From the NCBI RefSeq assembly GCF_030463565.1, contig NC_134643.1, positions 123,238,309-123,302,308 on the forward strand: a stretch of DNA of 64,000 nucleotides, read 5' to 3'. The position numbers were made by a program, and so were the translations under genes. This DNA is from Pelecanus crispus (Eukaryota; Chordata; Aves; Pelecaniformes; Pelecanidae). Under the pieces are notes generated by a model that did not search any database, had not been told where the DNA came from, and was given only the letters and a program-made list of their open reading frames with translations. The stretch's first letter is position 1. Each line of letters opens with the position of its first letter. This document shows positions 10,748 to 24,933 of this stretch, piece by piece.

Positions 10748-13700
10748 CAGATTACTCCCATCCTGGTGCACTCAGGAAACCCTTCACCCCATTCTTGTCT
10801 CAGACTTTGGAGAACACTTCTGAACAGATTCTGCCCCATTTTACCCTTTAAAGAAAACTTTTAATCAAAGCCTTTTTCTTTTGCCTCTCTGCCATTTTGG
10901 TTTTGGTTTGTTGTTTTATTTTTTTGAGGCTATAACTTTTGCATTCCAATTCTGGATGCTATTGCCCTGGTGAGGGTGACGAACTCACCCCAGGGACACT
11001 GAAGTGTAGCTGCTTGGCCCAGACTTCTATCCCTGGTTACAATTACAAACATTCCTCTGCTTAATTATGCTCCTCTTTTTACCAGAAATGCCTCCCAAAC
11101 ATAATAAAGTAATATGTGCAAAGTAAACATGTCTCAGGCCTGCCCATCGGTTCCTTTCATTTGTCTCCCCTCTTCTCTACAACGTTTTACTCCTTACTTT
11201 TTTGCATTTCCTTGGGATGGTGAGACCACTGCTCTCTCTTTTAGGCTGCTTGTTAAAGCAAGGCTGACTATTGTCAAAGGGGGAAAAAAAAAAATCTCCT
11301 GACAACACATTTGCAAATAGGACTGCACAGCCAGGGGCCATTTTCACTTCTGGGCGGATAGCTCAGGTCAGCAGCATTTCCGTGTAGAAACCTCAGCACT
11401 TTTGGAACCTCCTGAACAAGAAGCTGTCCAGGCCTGCATCTGGTATGGCTCTGGCCAGTAGTAAGAGTTGCTCCTAGTTATTATGCAGCTCTCTGAACTC
11501 ACAGCGCTTAAAATCATGGTTCATGCATATCTTACTCCCAGGACAGCAATGAAAATAAATGCATTAATGATTCTGAGAAACCTAGTTTGCTATATGTTGA
11601 AGACAGGCATATCTAAGTGAAAGAGAGAAGGGATTTCAGTATGCAGTAGGTATGTAAATCTTTCCTGTTAATTTTTCTTCTACCATTAAAAAAAAATATT
11701 CTCCTGTGAAAACATGTGCAATTGAGAAAATGCACTTGTTTTATACTTTACTGTACAGCTTCTTTTTCAAGGCCTTGACCAAGCCGAAGAACACACACAT
11801 GTTCTTTCATGCACCCACAATTGGTCAAACTACATCTACGTTTGGAACTGGTTAGTGTTAAAAGTTAAGCATGGCAATGAAACACAGCTTTCCCAGCTCA
11901 ATGCTACCAGAAGAAATGCAGTTTACCTTATGGCACTGGCTGGCAGGGTACCGGCACACTGCTTTGGAGGATTAGGTCTGTACCAGGGTTTCAGACAAGG
12001 GGCATAAGGGGTTCAGTAAGAAACCCCACAGGTTTTTTAAATTTCTTCTGTAGACACCCTGCCAGGTCACCCAAGAACAGAAGTAGTAGGTCCTGCCTTT
12101 CCTTAGCACAATGTTTGTCAGAAACAACACTGATGGCTAGCTCTGGGCATATGCCTTCAAACCAAAAGGCAAAGGCAAGGATCTTAGGAAATTGGGTGGG
12201 AAGATCTCAGAGGGCTTGTTTTACTTATGTTCCTCTGCGTACCACAGGCTAACCTCATGGGTCTTTCCTCCACGCTACATAAATATTAACACATCATTTG
12301 GGATACTTGAGTATACCTACATTTCCAACTCTCACCTGCCAAAACCATGTTGCATTAAGATCAGAACTTTCTTTCATTACAATGTTATGATTCTCACTGT
12401 GTAGCTCTATTAGATTCTTCAGGATTTCATACATCTTATTTTAAATTGAATTTTAACCCTTGGGAGAGGACATGCTTGATGACTCTGGATCCCTGAGAAG
12501 AACCTGGTCAACAGCAGTAGCAGCTTCCCTCACTCAGTACTGTTACTCTGCCTCAGAAGGGCTGGCCCAAGTTATGAACAGTTTAACTTCCACATCTGGT
12601 GAGGATCCACGTCTCTGCAGAAGCTGTCACACAGCAGAGCTCATTAGTGTGAATTGCAGTGCATTTTCAGTGAAAACACACATATCCCTACAAAGAAAGA
12701 TAACTGGTCGGGGATGCAAATGCCTCTTGTTGACGTTTTTTGCTGGACTTTTAAAATTATTAGTTGTGATTTTTGTCATTCAGGGTACCTGTCACGGAGC
12801 AGCAAGGGCCAGATGATCCCCAAGGAACGGGGAGCCAGGAGAAGAGTGTGATGCCAGTGCAGGCAGTGCCCTCACTGACACGCACGGTCCTGCAGGGTCT
12901 GAAGGCAGCGGGCAGAGCCAGGGGCTGGTAGCAAGGTCCAATGGCAGCCTCCGACACCATGAGGGAGCAAGCCAGGGCCACGATCAACGCACGGCCAGCA
13001 GCAGGGCTGGAGACGAGCCCACCTACAGGCACAGCTGAGGCAGGACTGGGAGCCCAGGCCAGCACAGAAATGGGGTTCCCGGACCATGGGCAAGGGTGGG
13101 GGCAGGCCCAGGGGAGGCTGGGCAGGGACACTCAAGCCTGTTGGTGGCTGACAGTATCAAAATCAGAATTTCTGATTGCGATCAGCAATATAATCTGCTG
13201 TTCTTTTGGGAATGCTCATCAGAAATAAATATTGTCACTGAGTCTCTCCCTTTGATTAGCCTCTTTCTTAGAGATACAACCCAGCCTCTGTGTCTGAACT
13301 TGTAGAATGGGCTATGTTCACACCCAGGCCAAAGTTTTATCAGGACGACTGCTTGCCAGATTGTTTGTAAAAATGACCTGACATTTACAGGTCCTGGTTT
13401 TGCCAGGAGGAATACTCCAGTGAACCTCTTTGATACCTGCTATAGTCCCAGTGAAGAGGTAACTCATTTACTCCTGAAGTGAACCCAAACATGTAGATAA
13501 TACAGTATCAATAAAGCAGAGGGACACATCTGAACAATCTGGTTTGTTATCTGGTACCTTCTTACGATTTTTGGTTCAGTTTGGATTCTACTGAAAAAAA
13601 GCCATAAATCTCAGGGGCAGCTCATCAGATATGACTGGAAACATGGTGTCACAGGGCTCAAGCCGTCTCGCAGATCCAGGATGACAAAGTATTTGGCACT

Positions 13701-15089
13701 CCAAAAGTCTGGATGTGGAAGAATGGAAGGCAAGCGATGAGTACTAATATTCTGCATGTTTTGAAGGAGTTGGAATCGGTGTGCCTCAGGAGTCTGAAGT
13801 CTTCCTATCAGCCAGCCAGGGTGCCTGATGCATTGCTGAGATTACAGCCATAACACAACACTGCAGACAACCCAGCCTATTAGCTTTGAACCTCATACTG
13901 CAGTCAACTTTCAACATTTTCCAAGCTTCCAGGTCTCTGATGTGGCAATGGGAAGTTCTTCTGAGCTATTTCCCATCTGGATGCATTTATGGCTCCTGAC
14001 AGTTTTGATCAAGACTTCTTGAAATTTGTTCCCCATAAGCATTTACGGATCCGTCTGGTTGTCTGATCGGCACATTCGCAGCTAGCCCATCTGTCTGGAA
14101 AGGTCAGGATTTCTCTCTGAATGGGCCATAATTACAAGGCCCAAGCCCAGAGATACAATACCGTTTACCTTCTTGCCAGGTTTGGATACAGTTAACTAAG
14201 AAAAGCCTCTTAGAGGAAAACTAAGTTAAGATTTTTTTTTTCCTTCAGATTTAGAGATCTGCAATTGTCAGAAGCTTTAAAATAATCCATCTCATCTCAG
14301 GTGTATGCCTTTTCTTCCCTCCCCTACTCCTTGCAATGTCGCATTTTGGGCTGCTCCAGGCCCTCCTTCCCTTGAGCCGTACTGCTGAAGTCCCCCACGC
14401 GGTGGCAGAGCAGGCGACAAGACTTCTTCCCTGACAAAGAAGTGAGGAAAGGATCCGTGGCTGAAACTTGGAAAGAAACGCCAGATGGATGTATTCCATT
14501 CGTTTTCACAGGAGATATATAGCTACATACACCCTTGGCATGGCTTTGAAAATCACATCCAGCAGCAATGAACACAGTAGGCGAAAATGTCTTGCAGACA
14601 AGGTCAATGGCTTTTTAAAATTTCCCTTCTGTCAGGAGGAAAAGCTTGTTGTCATACTTCCTACAGCTACTGCTAATGTATATCCATTCCTCCTGGTAGC
14701 GGCTGGTTGCAGCCGTGTTGAGCTGAAGGGCTGTGCTCTCCTGCGAGACCCAGCGAATGGCTGAGGCCTTTCGCCTTCCCGCCAACAGCGCTCCCCTCAA
14801 GCCCGGCACCTAGTTACTACTTCACATAATGACCTTTCCAATTTAAACCCAGCAAGCCAGCACCATGTGAACCGAGAAACTATCTGCTAAGCTCGCAGAC
14901 ACCAAACAAATTTTGCCAACATTCTTCTCTTCCCTTTATTGATTTAACAGCGTATCAAACGGCGTTTGGATTCCTGGCAAATAGCAGAGCCCTGTTGCGG
15001 GGGGCTCAGCCTTCGGGTAGTTAGATTTAAGGCCTGACAATTACTCACATTCGTTTAATCCCAGTTTCTTGTTGCTCTGAGGGGCCGTC

Positions 15090-16135
15090 ACGCTGCAGCT
15101 CCCCGCGGAGGGCGACAACCCTTTGAAAGGGCAGCCCAAAAATAAATCATAAACCCTGACCCCAGCGCCTTCCAGCCCCGCTGATCACAAAGCGCTTCCC
15201 GGCGGTGCAGAGAGGGACCGACACGCCGGGGAAGTTCGGGGCTACCGGTTTTGGGGAAAACCTCGCCAAGGGATGCGGGGCTCGGTGCTAACAGCCAGGC
15301 TCGGCAGGGCTCGGGCTGTATAAAGCTTGCTTTCCCCACGCAGCTCATTCCCAGGCATGCAGAACGCCAGGGAGGAAGGGCTGAGGCAGCGGCGCTTGGG
15401 GCCGAGCCCCGCCTGCCGCGTACCCTCCCCGGCCACAGCAGACAGGGGTGCCCCTGGGGCACCCCTTGCCTACCGCCCTGCCCTCACCTCGCCCTCCCCG
15501 TCAGGGCGCCGCCGCGCTTGCCCCTCCCCGCAGCACGCCCCGCTCTGCCAGGCCGGGAGGCACCGCTCTCAGCCGCCTGCGACCCGCCGTTCGGGGCCTC
15601 CCCGGGCCTGCCCGCCGCTCGCTCCGCCGCACCGGGGCTCCCCCGGCCCCTCGGCAGCGCTACGGGACCCCCCTGCCCCCGGCTCCCCGGGGCGGCCCCG
15701 CCACAGCGGCTCCCGCCGCGCCATCGCGGCCCCGGCTGCCGGCGGGGGCCCTCTAGCGGCGCCCGCCCCGGCCCTGAGGCGAGGCCTCCCTCAGCCCCGG
15801 GCCGCGGCCGGGCGGGGGCGGCCGGGGGCCCCCGGGGAGCGTGAGGGCGGCGGCGGGGGCCGGGCGGCCAGCCCTCGGCGGTGCCCAGCGTGGCTCGGGG
15901 TGGGGGGCAGCTTCCCCCTTGCGGCAGGGGCTCTGGCTGCCCCCCAAACCCCGGGGTGCCAGCTCAGGCCTGCGTCGTTGGTTGAGCCTCTCGGGAGCAG
16001 AGGCCTTGCTCTGGCAGGGCAGCTGGGACCCGGCTCAGACCGACCCCTTGGCTGCTCAGAGCCGCTCGAAAGCAAAGCGAGCAAGAAGCAGCTCTGCTCT
16101 TGCTGGTGGGGATGGAGTTCTGGGGGCCGCACGGT
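15090..16135. promoter_or_regulatory. Intergenic CpG island
   Basis: About 1 kb of very GC-rich, CpG-dense DNA (densest at 15.4-15.9 kb) surrounded by ordinary AT-leaning sequence. Long proline/arginine/alanine-rich frames are open on both strands, which is what GC-rich DNA gives by chance. A plus-strand TATAAA at 15319-15324 sits inside it. On the minus strand a GCGAG|GTGAGG donor-like site lies near 15486. No known gene start is recognised. It probably marks a promoter, perhaps of a non-coding RNA, or a regulatory element downstream of RUNX1. Confidence 0.6.
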
Positions 16136-19100
16136 GATAAATGCACACATATAACTAACCGGAGGCAGAGTTAGCCGTAACCTGCTGCTTTCAAAGAAGC
16201 TTCCCTTCCTCTCCCTGCCCCGAAAGGCGGGCATCGCAGCCTCGTAGCTTCCAAAGCTTAGAAGGACCCATTACACTTCTCTGCCCTGGACATTTTTAGC
16301 ACAGGCCATCCGTACAGTTTAACATTTCATCAAGAGGCCAAATGGGTGTGGTAACAGCCTAGATTTTTATGTTCCCAGGGCCCGTGTCCATGACAGTCAC
16401 GGCCTCCGCCTCCTTCCCCCGTTAAGTCCCTCTACTCACCAACAGGGAAAAATAAGTCCTCCTTCCATCCACCCCGGCTCAGCCATTCTCCAGGAAGACC
16501 TGAGTCAGATGTTTGGTACCTAAACCAAATACCTGAGGAAGGTGGGGAAGAAGGAGACAATTGCTGGAGGGAGACACACAGTTACTAAACCAGCCTAATG
16601 TAAACAAGATCTAAAGCAAGAGTTCAAAGTTATTAAAACTAGGGGAAAATGCCAAAGAAGGAAATTCTTCTCTGTTCAGTCACCCAGCTCCAGAGCCAAT
16701 GAAACCTGCTTCACCATCCCTGAAAGATGATTTATGAGCATGTTTTTAAACTGCAGACAACAATAACAACAACCTCCTCTCTGTGGACCTTTTCATCAAT
16801 GGATCTCAAAGTGCTTCTGAAAGAAGGTCAGTGTCACTACCCATTTGCAGATGAGGAAACTGAGACACCAGAAAAAAGGGATTTTGCTACAGCCATCAGC
16901 AAGTGAAGCAGCCAGGGGCAGATCCTTAGTCGAGTACATTCTGTGCTAAGATATGTCACTCAGCAAACAGAAGTCTAAATTTACAAACTGCACCTGAGAT
17001 GGGGCACATCTTACTGCAGCAGCAGGGGCTTAGCCCCTCATCGTGCTCTCAGGTGTCTGTATGGCCCATTGACTCATCTGAAAGAGAGACATATTTGATG
17101 AGACCACACAGGGGTGGATACGAGCCAGAGGTGATGGAAGAGCACAGTTGAGCTGGACAAATGGAGAGAGCGCCGTTCCGAGGGACGGGAAAAGTACAGG
17201 AATAGCTGCATTTAATATAGCATTGTAACAACTGGCAAGGAGATAAGCAACTTGTGGGAGCTGTGTTAGTTTCTAATGGTGCGTTATTAGCAGCAGGTGA
17301 GAGCTCTGGATCATAAAGCTCCACAGTGTGTGTGAGCAGTGGTATAAATGAGAAAAGAGATACTTGAGGAATTTAATTCTGAGAGGTGCTGAGCAATCAC
17401 TGTGAGAAGATGAGGCTATTCTCCACCTTGCAGCATCCATCTCCATTAGCATCACAGAGGAGAACCTAGTTCCTAGCATGGTTTAGTTCTAACATATGGG
17501 GTTTTTATCAAGGATAGAAAAAAAACCCTTCAAAAGTTTTCCTTTTTTTCAGCTATTTACAGCTTCCTGCACTGAAAGGAGAAGCCACTCTTTGGGGACT
17601 ATTCTTGCACCTCTTTAATAGACAGTGAAAAACCTCATTCTCTTTAACAGAACTTGTTTTTTCTGCTAGAACTTTGTTCTCTTTCCTAGTTACAAAATCC
17701 AGGTGGGAGGGATAACAGATAGGAAATGTAGTTTTGCTTATTTAAAGATTTGGAATAAATTTGACCTCCCACTCGCCCCTCTTCTCCCCCGCAGGACAGA
17801 CCAAACACAACTCACTCTTCCCTCATGTGTAGCTCTGTTACTGAAACCACCAAGCTTCTTGTGGGGGGCAAACGTCCGTATGCCTTGTACATATTGTTGC
17901 AAACAGGGCACAAAAATGTCCCTCCCAGAAGCGACTGAAGGGCTGTCTCTCTTCCACCCACTCTTGTCTCAGCACGCTGTTGTATCAAAAGCTTTGAGAA
18001 GCAGCAAACTTCACCACCCCCAAGGAGGGAACTCAGCAATGAGTGACTCCTTTTTCATCTTTAATGGAACCACGCGGGCTGAATGGACACTTGGAAAGTT
18101 CTTGACCATACCACACAATTGTATGCATGCTACGGCAAGGTGTGGATGAATGATGCATCTTAAGGCTTTAAAACCTGATAAGCAGACATCGGAGAGTCAA
18201 AGAATGGTCACCTCCTGTGAGACAGGCAGCAATGGAGACATGGCAACAAAGATTGCCCCAAAGACCATTGCTTGAGGCATATATGGAGAACAAACGTGCT
18301 TTGCAAAATTTATGTAGATACTTGCAGTTTTATCTTCCAAATCATGCTTCATGATTTTCATAATTTTTCTTCCTTTCATTTCTTCCCCATCTCCTGTCCT
18401 CTCTGGTTGCCAGCTATGGACTGATGTAACCTTATCTGAGGAAAGAGTGCAAGCAAACGTAAGTGAGAAGCAGCCACCTCTTTAAGGGTGAGGAAGAACA
18501 CTGGCAGGTGTTTGTTCTGGAGACAGCAGCTGAAGCCAAATACCAGTTCTGCTATAGGCTACTCACTGAAACAGAGTAGCCTGCCAGCCTTTAAAGTCTC
18601 TTACGTTCTGCTTGTGGGTAAAAAGCACCTTTGCTTTGCTGGATTCACTCCTCATTTAATAACTTTACCCTCAGGAGAACTAGGAGACGTACAACCCCAA
18701 AATTTTGTGTCTTAAGGAGAATTAAGGTGCATGTAAGACTTTAGGAAGCAGAAAATGTCAAGCTTGGCTACAGGACACTGAGAAAGTACACAAATATTTT
18801 CCAGTAGGTGATGTGCTTAAAGGCCCAGGGAGGTTAGGAAGTATACAGGGCATTATGAAGTAATCTTACTAATCAAGTCAAACTAAAGGGATCACATTTG
18901 GAAAGGCAGAACTACAAGGCAAAATATCTGTCCCTTTAACACCTTAGGTCTGCAAGGTCACCCAGGTGAGCCCATGGGATCACAGCCACAGTCCTGACAG
19001 CACTGAGAAGCAGCCAGAATGCCTGTGTAGGAAGAGCTTGCTTTTGGCCACTCACACCTGGGGCTGGTCAGAATTATTTCTGATAAACTGCGGTGCAACA

Positions 19101-22100
19101 TGCTGACTCACCCCAACCATGTCACTGTTGCTGCCGATCAGCAGCATTGCCTGCTTCCCACAGAGTGAGGAGCCTGGAAGGCCCAGGATTTCCAGCTAAG
19201 CTGGCAGGCTCCAACCTTTGGCAACCAAGATCGTTTTGGTTTCAGCATTTTCAAAGGGATACTACTGAACATTATTTCAGGACCACATGGACAGATGTTT
19301 GCTGTGTGCAGAAAGTCTTGGAAATGTGAGTTTCTGTTCCAAAAGAGAACAACTGTTCTTCCTCTCATCCAGCCCCAGAGTCATAATGCCCATGGGATGG
19401 ACATGCTGGCATTTGACCAGCTGTGATCATACAATCCCCAAAGTTGCATGTGTTGGACTGACATCACCAAGCTCCCAGTGCTGCAAGGAGGCTGGAGAAA
19501 TCTCAGAGCTGCATATGTTAGAAGAGGAAGTAGAATACAAAAAGAAAGGGAGGAGGACAGTTGCTTTCCCCCTCTGCAAATTTAGCTACTGTTTTACATG
19601 GCAAAAGTGAAACAGGAAACATTCCCTGTGTAAAATAACCCATACTGCCTTGTTTCAGAGCAACTCTTTATCGTAGACATTTAAGACAGGAAGGGTGACA
19701 TTTGCCATGGGGGCTTCACGCAGGGATTTTACTATTTTAGTGAAAATCAGCTGATGTTCAACCAATTTCGAAGGACTTCCATGCCTGTGATGCTCACCCG
19801 ATGCAAAGACATAGTGCAGTTTGACCACTGGGCTCCTTTGAAGAAGGCAGTATAAAAAAGTTGAGTGGTTGGTGGTATTAGAGGACACTGGAATACCCAG
19901 GCTGGGCTCTGTGACATGGGGTTCAGTGCCCCTCAGGCACGCACCTGCTGAGCTGCTAGGGCTGGGAAACCTGCACCCTTGTACCTGTGGTATCCCTGTG
20001 GACAGCAATAGAGCTGCCTTCTGAACTGGGAGGTCTTGGTCCTGAGGGATTCTGGTGTGAGAAAACGGGAAATGGGGCTAAGCAGCCAGCAGGCATAAAC
20101 CTGGTGGCCGCGTGAAGCACACCCAGATGTCAGAGACCTCCTGAGGAACTGTAACTGCAGGCTGCCCTGAAACCAGGCTCTCTTCTCTGCTTACAGGACG
20201 TGTCAAGTGCGGCAGCAGATCATAGGAAGACCGCCGTCTAAGCTTCCCCAGAAAAGCTACAGATGTTCCTGTGTTTGGGGCATTTGAAAGTAAAACAGCC
20301 GGAGGCACTTTTTACATGCTACAGGAAACAATTCTGCATCAGCAGGGAACAGGTTCTCTCTCTTTTGACAGCCTTCCTACCCTTAGGAACCAGCATTTTA
20401 TAAAGCCCACAAATCAGACCTAACCCCCTCCCTGCTCTGAAAGCAGGCTATGTTTTAAATCTGTGTATTAGATTTTCTTTCTAAATTGTTTTATCCTCCT
20501 CTCACAAACCCAAACAATTCCCAGACAGTGACTCGTGCTGACTAATCCAGTCTGGGAGACTTCTAGGTGTCCCTGTAACTTAAAACCAGAAAACAAGCTT
20601 CCTAATTCAGTAGCTAGACATTCCAATGAAGACCTGTAGCTTCTGAGCCTTTATTTCCCTTCTCCTCAGGGTTAAACATGCTTTTATCTACAATGTGCCT
20701 CCCTCCCCCAGAAGGCAAGAGTTGAGATGAGCTGTAATTCGGACATTCCTTCCCTGAGATCCTGCCTACGTTAGAAGTTCTGCTCCACGGGGCATCCCAG
20801 TGGCAAAGTTAATGTGAGCCCTCCATATAGTTAAACAGTGAAAAAAGGCGTTGTCTTCCAGGGAGAAGAAGGGGGTGCCTAAAGTAATGTCAAGATACGT
20901 TCCCAAATCATCTTATAGAACTGTAAAAAGCCCAGAGCTGTAAAAAGATATGGGGCCATGGATAAATTGTATTTTTGGCCCATTTACAGTGCTGGACCGC
21001 GTCATATTTTAGTCATGTCTGGAAACCACAGTGCCATTACAAGGTCTTCCAGTATCATAGCAGTTGCAGATACGCTTCTAAGCTATGAATACTGTGAACA
21101 AGGTCTGTCTCAGAGCAGATAATACAGAGTTTATTGTCCGTTCTGTGACCACATGCTGCACCAGTAAACAGCATTTCCATGCCTGCTCAGAAAAAGGGAT
21201 ATCACTTCTGGGCACAGTAAACTGCACCATGAATCCAAGCCTCTCGTACAAGCCACTGAAAAGAGGGAAAATGCCATGTACACCGAAGGTAGCACACCTG
21301 TGTTGTCTTTCCAGGACATCTGTGTTGGGTTGTATGGTGCCTTGCAGGCTGACAGTATTTAATAAGCTGCTTTTGCTCTGGAGCCTGGCTTACGGCTGTT
21401 TCCTCATTGCGCAAGTCAAACAAAGCTGTGTGGGAGAACACCCATGACAATGGCCTTTATAATTAAAGGTCATTAAATGCTGTCAGTCAGGGTGTGAGAT
21501 GCAACAAGAAGTCAACAACCTTTTGCGTTCACCCTTCCCAGCCCCTGCTGTCACAAACAGCAGCCTCCAGCCTTAGTCTTTATCACCTTCTTTGCCCTTT
21601 CCTCCTCCATCCTCAAGCAGCCAGAGCAGGGGCTGGGGGGAGGATTGAGCTGGACTTTCTCAGCTACCAAAACAGGCATGGGGCAGGGCCACCTCGAGTG
21701 CCCAGGGATCCCAGAGGGCTGCCCTGACTGCCCGCTGCCTGCTCGTGAGCTCTCTGCTCCCCGCTTTGCCAGCTCCCCTGGGCAGAGAGGAAGGCAGAGG
21801 AGCAGGGGCGGGCAGCTGCCCATGCTTCCTGCCTTCACCCTGCAGAGAGCGGGTGCCACCGATCTGGCATGGCACAACCACCGTGAAAGCTGGCAGGCTT
21901 GGGGCTAGGAGGGACTCGCCTCGGTCCGGCTGTCCTGCACAAATGCCTGAGCTGCTGCTGTCAAGCAAGGACAGGCAGCCTCAGCAGCAGTGGGGTATGT
22001 GCATCTGGTTAAAATGGCCATGGCAGTCCGTTGCCTTACCCTCCTATACAAAACGAGAACTCTGCTGCTATGTCCTCTACATAGTCTTCAAAATCGAGCT

Positions 22101-23314
22101 ACAGCTATTTCTGCTGAGATGCCCTTGGCTGTAATATTTTTGTTTTTGTTTTGACTGTGTATTTGGAGCTTCTTTTCCTGTTGTGTTAAAGTAAGAAACA
22201 AAATAAATATGTGCTCTACTTCATCACCCACCTCTAAAGAAGTGCTCTTGGGTTTCACAGGGTAAGGAGAAGATTATGTAGGGCAGACCCTTGCAAAAAT
22301 AAAAGTGCAATATTGTTAGGATAACATGGGATTGTGCCGGAAAGAAATGTCAGATGGTCATACTGAGCAGGGTTAACCAGTAACCACGTTAGAGATATGT
22401 ATCAGCATTTCTAACCTCTAAAGAGGTTAGAAATTTAAGTACCTGGAATTCAGTAACTGTTTTTTCTTAGTGTCTTGGCCCTAATTTTGAAAAGATAATC
22501 TGAATTATCATTTGAGATATGACATGCTACCTGACAAGTTGTCCAAAAAAATGTACCTTTAATAGCTTGCTTTGTAGCTTGTTCTTCACTTCACTGAGAG
22601 GAGTAGATGAAAGTTAATCTTTGTATATATACGTTATTGCCTAGAAGGATACTACTGAAAGCTTCTTTAATATAATGCAATATATTGTGTAGAGCCAATA
22701 TTAGAAGATTTTATATATATCTGTATATGCACAGATACTGAGGCTTTCAGATTGAACTTTCAATATCGACTCTGGTTTTTTTTCTCATTTTGAAAGCTTG
22801 GTTCCCCCATATTAATGTTTCATTAACACTGTTGTTTCATTATTTATTTAAAAACAACCAATGTATTTCATAAGTAACATGACCTCAAACCATCTGTTTT
22901 GGTGCTCCTGAAGTAAGGTTCAACTCATCAATATCAAAAAGGAGCCAACCTAAGAGGCAAAAGATTAAGGGAGAAAAATAAGAGCTGTAGATGACCTTGA
23001 AATATTGAAATTTAATCAAGAAGCCAGAGATATAATGCAATTACTAGGCTTCTGTACCTGCAAAGTCTCCTTTCAGTCCTATTTTGATAGCCCTGTTGGA
23101 TAGCAGGCCTGGCGCCAGGTCACTCCATAGCAAGAAAATGCCATTTTGTGTTAAAAAAGAAAGCAAGCAATAAAAGATTGAAAAAAAAAAAAAAGATGGA
23201 AACAAATTTTTGATGATGTGAGTGATATGCTCAGTATCCTTTTTCTGATGGTTACTTTTTCTCTGAGAGAGTTAGTTGTTTTCTCCCTGATGAAAGAACG
23301 CACCAGGCCAATGT
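16136..23314. other. Intergenic DNA 3' of RUNX1
   Basis: No exon recognised. It includes a MIR-like fragment near 16.8 kb and a GC-rich patch around 21.6-21.95 kb with overlapping chance frames. An AT-rich stretch at 22.14-23.3 kb lacks open frames and has a further minus-strand AATAAA at 22848-22843. That hexamer could serve a longer RUNX1 3'UTR. Confidence 0.5.
16800..16945 (+). mobile_element. MIR-like SINE fragment
   Basis: GATCTCAAAGTGCTTCT followed by CATTTGCAGATGAGGAAACT and GAGACACCAG closely resembles the MIR consensus stretch (cattttacagatgaggaaactgaggca). It is an ancient, diverged copy shared widely among amniotes. Confidence 0.7.
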
Positions 23315-23331
23315 GCATACTTGTCAAACTT

Positions 23332-23337
23332 TTTATT
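23332..23337 (-). terminator. RUNX1: Probable terminal RUNX1 polyadenylation signal
   Basis: AATAAA on the minus strand, followed by AGTTTGACAAG and then a GT/T-rich element (TGGTGCGTTCTTTC) at the distance expected of a downstream element. Cleavage would fall near 23.31 kb. Confidence 0.5.
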
Positions 23338-23387
23338 TGTCGTTCACACTAATTATGATACTGAATTTACAGAGGAAACTGTGGTAC

Positions 23388-23407
23388 AAAGAAAGAAAGA
23401 AAGAAAG
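23388..23407. repeat. (GAAA)n microsatellite
   Basis: Four to five GAAA units, inside the predicted last 100 bp of the RUNX1 3'UTR. Confidence 0.85.
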
Positions 23408-24887
23408 TCTTCATTAGAACTAACGCAGCAGTCCAGCTGCTCTGCGTGCTAGTTGTAATGAATTCTTCCGTGGCGCTGGACACAGCCATCCTTATGTACA
23501 GCAAAAGTCTACTCTGACGTGGTATCTAGAGACTTCCTGTAGTGGGGAAAAAATCTACTCTATTCTCTTTTCCTATCTGGTTCCAAAAAACAGCAGCCTC
23601 CCGTCCTCTCCTGCCACCCCTCCCCTCACCCCCCCAAAGAAAAATCCCCTGCAATCAAAAACAAAAAAGCAAACTTCCAGAACCTGGTAGTTTCCCCTTC
23701 TGGAAATGTTCAGCATGACGGTGTCAAGGGAAAATATAACTGTTGCAGGATGCTGCAGCATCTGTTTTGTAAATGTGGCCTGTAAATGCTGAACGAATAC
23801 ACTTTGATGCCATTCTGATAGGAGTGCATCTCCCGCTGTGTCCTCCCCTCAAACATACCATACAGCCACTTCAGACTGAAAGTTTAGTTTTTGTTTTCAA
23901 GAAAGATGTAACTGTCAAACCCAGAATACCACAAATAACCCACAGATTTTTGCACATTCAATTTCTCCCCTACCACAAAAAAGTGAAGAGTGTTGAATAG
24001 AGACCATGCTATAACTGTTTACAAAAGTGAATAAAATGTAGTTAATCTTGAAGCCTAAAATAACTAATTCGGAAAGAAATAAGTCTCACTACAGTATTTA
24101 AGCAAACACAAAGGTAAGTTCATTAAAAACACAGAAAAATGAAAAAAATGCAGAGTAATTACAAGCACTAAATATTTTGCTATGAAGCTTTTGAAAACTA
24201 TTTACATACATAAATACAAGTAACTCTGTTGATGCAACCCTTTTAGGACAAGGAGAAAAATGCCAAGTGATCGGTACTGACCAAGCAAGGTTAACAAAAA
24301 TAAAATACGAAAATGTTACGATGCAGGAAAACAAGCAAGTGTTTTGCTCAAATAGAAAAATAATCCACTTCTGATTCTTCAAATACACCAATGGAAAAGG
24401 TCACCCAGAAAGCAGTAATGAATGTTTCAAGAGTGCAGGCAATTCGGAACACTCTGACAAAGACTGTGGGCCATTTGGAGGAAAGGGTTTTTCTCCTTTC
24501 CAGCAGATGATCTGCCATAATTCTACAAATCAAATCCTTTGTAGCAGGGATGCACTCTGCATCCGCCTCCCCCTTGCACTAAAGCTCCTGTACATTGCCC
24601 TGGAAGTTTAGCAGGAACTCTTGAAGTGAGCATAAATGTTGTTTGAGAGCAGTTTGAGGCCTCAGAGCAAATGAGAGCTGGGCCCTATATTTACTTCAAA
24701 ATTGTTTGATATGGCTGCATCTGGACAACGAGTTGTGTCTTGTGAAAGGAACACACAAGCTGATAGTAAGTACTGCCATTAACTCTATTTCCGTAGCGGA
24801 AGGTATCTAAGGCACTCTGCTGACTGTAACTCGCGAACAGAAGCACAATAGTTCTTTTTTGATTCCATTCAGCTACCAGGATGATAA

Positions 24888-24933
24888 AACTATATAAATA
24901 TATATATTATATATATATAAAAAAATATATACT
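24888..24933. repeat. (TA)n low-complexity tract
   Basis: Imperfect TATATA run of about 45 bp. On the minus strand it would form a self-complementary stretch within the predicted RUNX1 3'UTR. Confidence 0.85.

Larger units (their letters stand above)
8594..15089. other. Intergenic DNA upstream of candidate gene
   Basis: No recognised exon. Contents that can be named are a (TTTGG)n microsatellite near 9.67 kb and a CR1 tail at 10.68 kb. The remaining open frames overlap on opposite strands and show no family resemblance. Confidence 0.6.

Noticed and set aside
15327..16154. 275-codon plus-strand frame and a 197-codon frame beside it
   Set aside because: Pro/Arg/Ala-rich composition, frames open on both strands, and no recognisable domain. 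This is the expected artefact of a CpG island lacking AT-rich stop codons.
1..23314. CLIC6, the expected downstream neighbour of RUNX1
   Set aside because: No glutathione-transferase-like CLIC exon was recognised in any frame. It probably lies beyond the left edge.
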